Assembly (NCBI GenBank): GCA_029548445.1
Contig: JAKPNJ010000306.1
Location: 1 to 36,476 of the forward strand
Source: Bacillota bacterium
GTDB lineage: Bacteria; Bacillota; Clostridia; Saccharofermentanales; UBA5734
Length of the DNA stretch: 36,476 nucleotides
Direction: 5' to 3'
Shown: piece after piece, positions 33,869 to 36,476 of the stretch
Numbering within the stretch: position 1 is the first letter of the stretch
How the letters are laid out: each line of letters starts with the position of its first letter
The notes under the pieces: model-generated
What the model saw: the letters and a program-made list of their open reading frames with translations, nothing else
The model's database searches: none
What the model was told of the DNA's origin: nothing
Translations under genes and position numbers: made by a program

Positions 33869-34595
33869 CCAGTGCCACAAGCGGGATGCGACAATCCATG
33901 TGACCCAGGCCGTCAATGGCGAGACCCAGGAGATGAACCTGTGCGCCGGATGCGCCATGCGTCTGGGATTTGTGTCGGCCGGCGGGGACCTGTCGGCCCT
34001 GCCGTTCCTGGAGGGCCTCTCGTTCCCCGCCGGCCTGTTCAAGGTGTCCCTGGGATCCCCTGTCAAGGGCGGGACGGCGGTTGGCGAGCGCTGCATCCAC
34101 TGCGGCCTGACCTTCGACGAGTTCCGAAGCGGGGGCCGGATGGGATGCGGCCGCTGCTACGCGGCCTTCGCCCATCGTCTCCTGCCCCTGATGAAGCGAA
34201 TCCAGTCCGGGGACCGGCACACGGGCCTCCGGCCCACCGGTGCCACCGCCAGGGTCATGGAGCAGGACGCCGCCCGGGAAGCCCGGGAGGCCCGGGAGGC
34301 CGCCGCCAGGGAATCCCGCCCCGAGGCCCCGCCGACGGTCAAAAGCCGGCCCAGGGTTCGGCCAGGGCCGCCAGCCGGACCCCCGCAAGCGGGATCGGCG
34401 GACGCGGCACCGGAGAGCGCCGGCCCCGCGGAACCCGGTGTTCCGGAACTTCGGGAAGAACTCCGGAAGGCCGTGGACCGGGAGGACTATGAATCCGCCG
34501 CCCGCCTGCGGGACCGGATCCGGGCCCTGTCGGAACCGGCTGACACTCCCGGGGAGAAGGATCGGGAAGAGAAGAAGGGAGGCCAGGCTCCATGA
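33858..34595 (+). CDS. mcsA: McsA, CtsR/McsB modulator with four CxxC motifs and UVR motif
   Basis: CDQC, CAGC, CIHC, CGRC; C-terminal ELREELRKAVDREDYESAARLRDRIRAL. Confidence 0.92.
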   Translation: MICDQCHKRDATIHVTQAVNGETQEMNLCAGCAMRLGFVSAGGDLSALPFLEGLSFPAGLFKVSLGSPVKGGTAVGERCIHCGLTFDEFRSGGRMGCGRCYAAFAHRLLPLMKRIQSGDRHTGLRPTGATARVMEQDAAREAREAREAAARESRPEAPPTVKSRPRVRPGPPAGPPQAGSADAAPESAGPAEPGVPELREELRKAVDREDYESAARLRDRIRALSEPADTPGEKDREEKKGGQAP

Positions 34596-35701
34596 CCGCA
34601 CGGGATACGGATGTCGTCATCAGCAGCCGGGCCCGCCTGGCCCGCAACCTGGCCGAGTTCGCCTTCCCCGGCCGCCAGGATCCCGTGTCCGCCGGCAAGG
34701 TGGCCGACCGGGTCCGGGAGGCCCTGTTCGCGGGGAGCGACCACATGGCCCGGGCCTTCCGCCGCATGGCCATCGCCGACCTGCCGCCCCTGGACCGGTC
34801 CGCCCTGGTGGAGCGGCGCCTGATCAGCCGCGACCTGGCCCAGGACGGGCCCGGCCGGGAAGTCCTGGTCAGCCGGGACGAGCACCTGTCCATCATGGTC
34901 AACGAGGAGGACCATGTCCGGATCCAGGCCATCACACCGGGGTTCAGCGTGGACGAAGCCTTCGACCTGGCCCTCCGGACCGTCCGCTACCTGGAGGAGA
35001 ACCTGGCCTTCGCCTACCACGAGCGGTTCGGGTACCTGACAGCCTGTCCCACCAATGTGGGCACCGGGCTACGGGTCTCGGTCATGGTCCACCTGCCCGG
35101 CCATGTGCTGGGAGGCGCCATCGAGCCGCTGGTGGACAGTCTCCGGAAACTCCGGTTCGCGGTCCGGGGCATGTACGGCGAGCACAGCGAAGCCGGCGGC
35201 GCCCTGTACCAGGTCTCCAACCAGGCCACCCTGGGCCTGTCCGAGGACGAAATCCGCACCGAGCTCCGGCGGGTAGCCGCCTCGGTGGTGGAGCGGGAGC
35301 GGACCTTGCGGCGGGAACTCCACCGGGTCCAGCCCCTGGCCCTGGAGGACCGGGTGGGCCGTTCCCTGGGCATCCTGCGGAACGCCCGGCTGCTGACCGC
35401 CGAGGAGGCCCTCCAGCGCCTGTCGGACCTTCGGCTGGGCGTGGCCCTGGGCCTGTGTCCCGACCTGGACGCGGGAACCGTGGACGACCTGGTGAACCGG
35501 ATCGGCCCCGCCAGCCTGCAGAAGGCGCGGAACCGGGACCTGCCGCCCCAGGAACGGGACGCCGTCCGGGCCGAGGAGATCCGGACCCGGCTGGCCTCCG
35601 GGGGCGCAGCGCCTCCCATGACCCCCACCGCCCCGACGCCTGCCGACCCGACGCCACCCGGCCCCGGGACTCCGCCGGATCCCGGCCCATCCGCACCCTG
35701 A
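34592..35701 (+). CDS. mcsB: protein-arginine kinase McsB
   Basis: VVISSRARLARNLAEFAFPG, LVSRDEHLSIMVNEEDHVRIQ, LTACPTNVGTGLRVSVMVHLP. Confidence 0.96.
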   Translation: MTARDTDVVISSRARLARNLAEFAFPGRQDPVSAGKVADRVREALFAGSDHMARAFRRMAIADLPPLDRSALVERRLISRDLAQDGPGREVLVSRDEHLSIMVNEEDHVRIQAITPGFSVDEAFDLALRTVRYLEENLAFAYHERFGYLTACPTNVGTGLRVSVMVHLPGHVLGGAIEPLVDSLRKLRFAVRGMYGEHSEAGGALYQVSNQATLGLSEDEIRTELRRVAASVVERERTLRRELHRVQPLALEDRVGRSLGILRNARLLTAEEALQRLSDLRLGVALGLCPDLDAGTVDDLVNRIGPASLQKARNRDLPPQERDAVRAEEIRTRLASGGAAPPMTPTAPTPADPTPPGPGTPPDPGPSAP

Positions 35702-35741
35702 CATACCCGGACCCTGACATTCCCGCAAGGAGGACACGACC

Positions 35742-36476
35742 ATGATGATCCGCTTTTCCGAACGATCGTCCCGGGTGTTCCAGAAGGCCTACGAAGCCTC
35801 CCTGGAACAGTCGGTTCCCTACATCGGCACCGAGCACATCCTGCTGGGCATCCTGGACGAGGAGGACGGCATGGCCTATACGGTCCTGTCGGCCGGGGGT
35901 GCCGACCCCGCCCGGATCCGGGAGGCGGTCCTGTCCCTGGGGGCCGGCAAGACCGAGGAATCGCCGGAGCCTGTCGACCCGTCCGACCCGGAGGCCATCC
36001 TGTCCCGGATGATGCCCCGGACCAAGCGGCTGGTGGAGCTGGCTGCCCACGAGGCCCGGAAAATGAACCAGGAGGTCATCGAGCCGGAGCACCTCCTCCT
36101 GGGCATGATCCGGAGCGGCGAGAGCATCGCCCTGCGGATCCTGGCGAGCATGGGCCTCAACATCAAGATGATTTATGAACAGGTCCGGCAGGGTACGGCG
36201 AACCCGCCCGGAGGCGGGGACGGCCGGGAGCGTGAGCCATCCGGCGAGACCCCGGGCGAGACCGGGGCGGGATCCGGGGACCCCGCCGTGGACGAGATCA
36301 ACCGGAACCTTGAAGGACGGGCCAAGGCCGGCGGAACGGGCACCCCCACCCTGGACAAGTTCGCCCGGGACCTGACGGCGGATGCGAAGGAGGGACGGCT
36401 GGACCCCATCATCGGCCGACAGGAGGAAATCGAGCGGGTGATGCAGATCCTCTGCCGCCGGACGAAGAACAATCCC
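35742..36476 (+). CDS. clpC: ATP-dependent Clp protease ATP-binding subunit ClpC, 3' truncated by window edge
   Basis: [35 protein letters not shown] (Clp N repeats), [43 protein letters not shown]; open to end. Confidence 0.96.
   Translation, partial: MMIRFSERSSRVFQKAYEASLEQSVPYIGTEHILLGILDEEDGMAYTVLSAGGADPARIREAVLSLGAGKTEESPEPVDPSDPEAILSRMMPRTKRLVELAAHEARKMNQEVIEPEHLLLGMIRSGESIALRILASMGLNIKMIYEQVRQGTANPPGGGDGREREPSGETPGETGAGSGDPAVDEINRNLEGRAKAGGTGTPTLDKFARDLTADAKEGRLDPIIGRQEEIERVMQILCRRTKNNP

Noticed and set aside
34272-34298. Short tandem repeat GCCCGGGAR x3 in mcsA
   Set aside because: Codon-level repeat encoding an AREAREARE linker; ordinary low-complexity slippage, not a CRISPR or regulatory repeat.
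1-36476. CRISPR arrays, tRNA/rRNA genes, transposases, phage or anti-phage defence modules
   Set aside because: Looked for spaced direct repeats, tRNA-like cloverleaf sequence and mobile-element or defence protein motifs; none recognised by eye. A tRNAscan/Infernal/defence-finder run would be decisive.

Overview
GC-rich, densely coding bacterial chromosomal window, probably from a high-GC member of the Firmicutes/Clostridia. This lineage is inferred from the ctsR-mcsA-mcsB-clpC operon at the right edge plus the YebC, Asp23 and DUF6062-like content. I support about 30 protein-coding genes: a 5'-truncated C-terminal fragment, M24 Xaa-Pro peptidase, hotdog thioesterase, two FAD-dependent oxidoreductases, cyclase-family amidohydrolase, cyclophilin, ArsR regulator plus CPC-type heavy-metal P-type ATPase, a zinc-ribbon membrane protein, a ferredoxin/thioredoxin-reductase-like pair, a GNAT::AAC(3) fusion, M29 aminopeptidase, sn-glycerol-1-phosphate dehydrogenase, Yip1-like protein, seryl-tRNA synthetase, DUF4015-type glycoside hydrolase lipoprotein, a NUDIX gene with an in-frame TAA, YigZ, YebC, a P-loop::Asp23 fusion, OGG-type glycosylase, DUF6062-like protein, stand-alone homocysteine methyltransferase, family-5 solute-binding protein, a MacA/MacB-like ABC exporter, a MATE transporter and the ctsR operon. 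I saw no rRNA, tRNA, CRISPR array or transposase. Most notable: the NUDIX reading frame split by one TAA; a perfect 13-2-13 palindrome in an AT-rich island before arsR; three 10-bp-phased CtsR-like heptads after a sigma-A promoter; the GNAT::AAC(3) and P-loop::Asp23 fusions; and a perfect 16-bp inverted repeat inside yigZ. All assignments come from reading the sequence and recalling family motifs; no database search was run.
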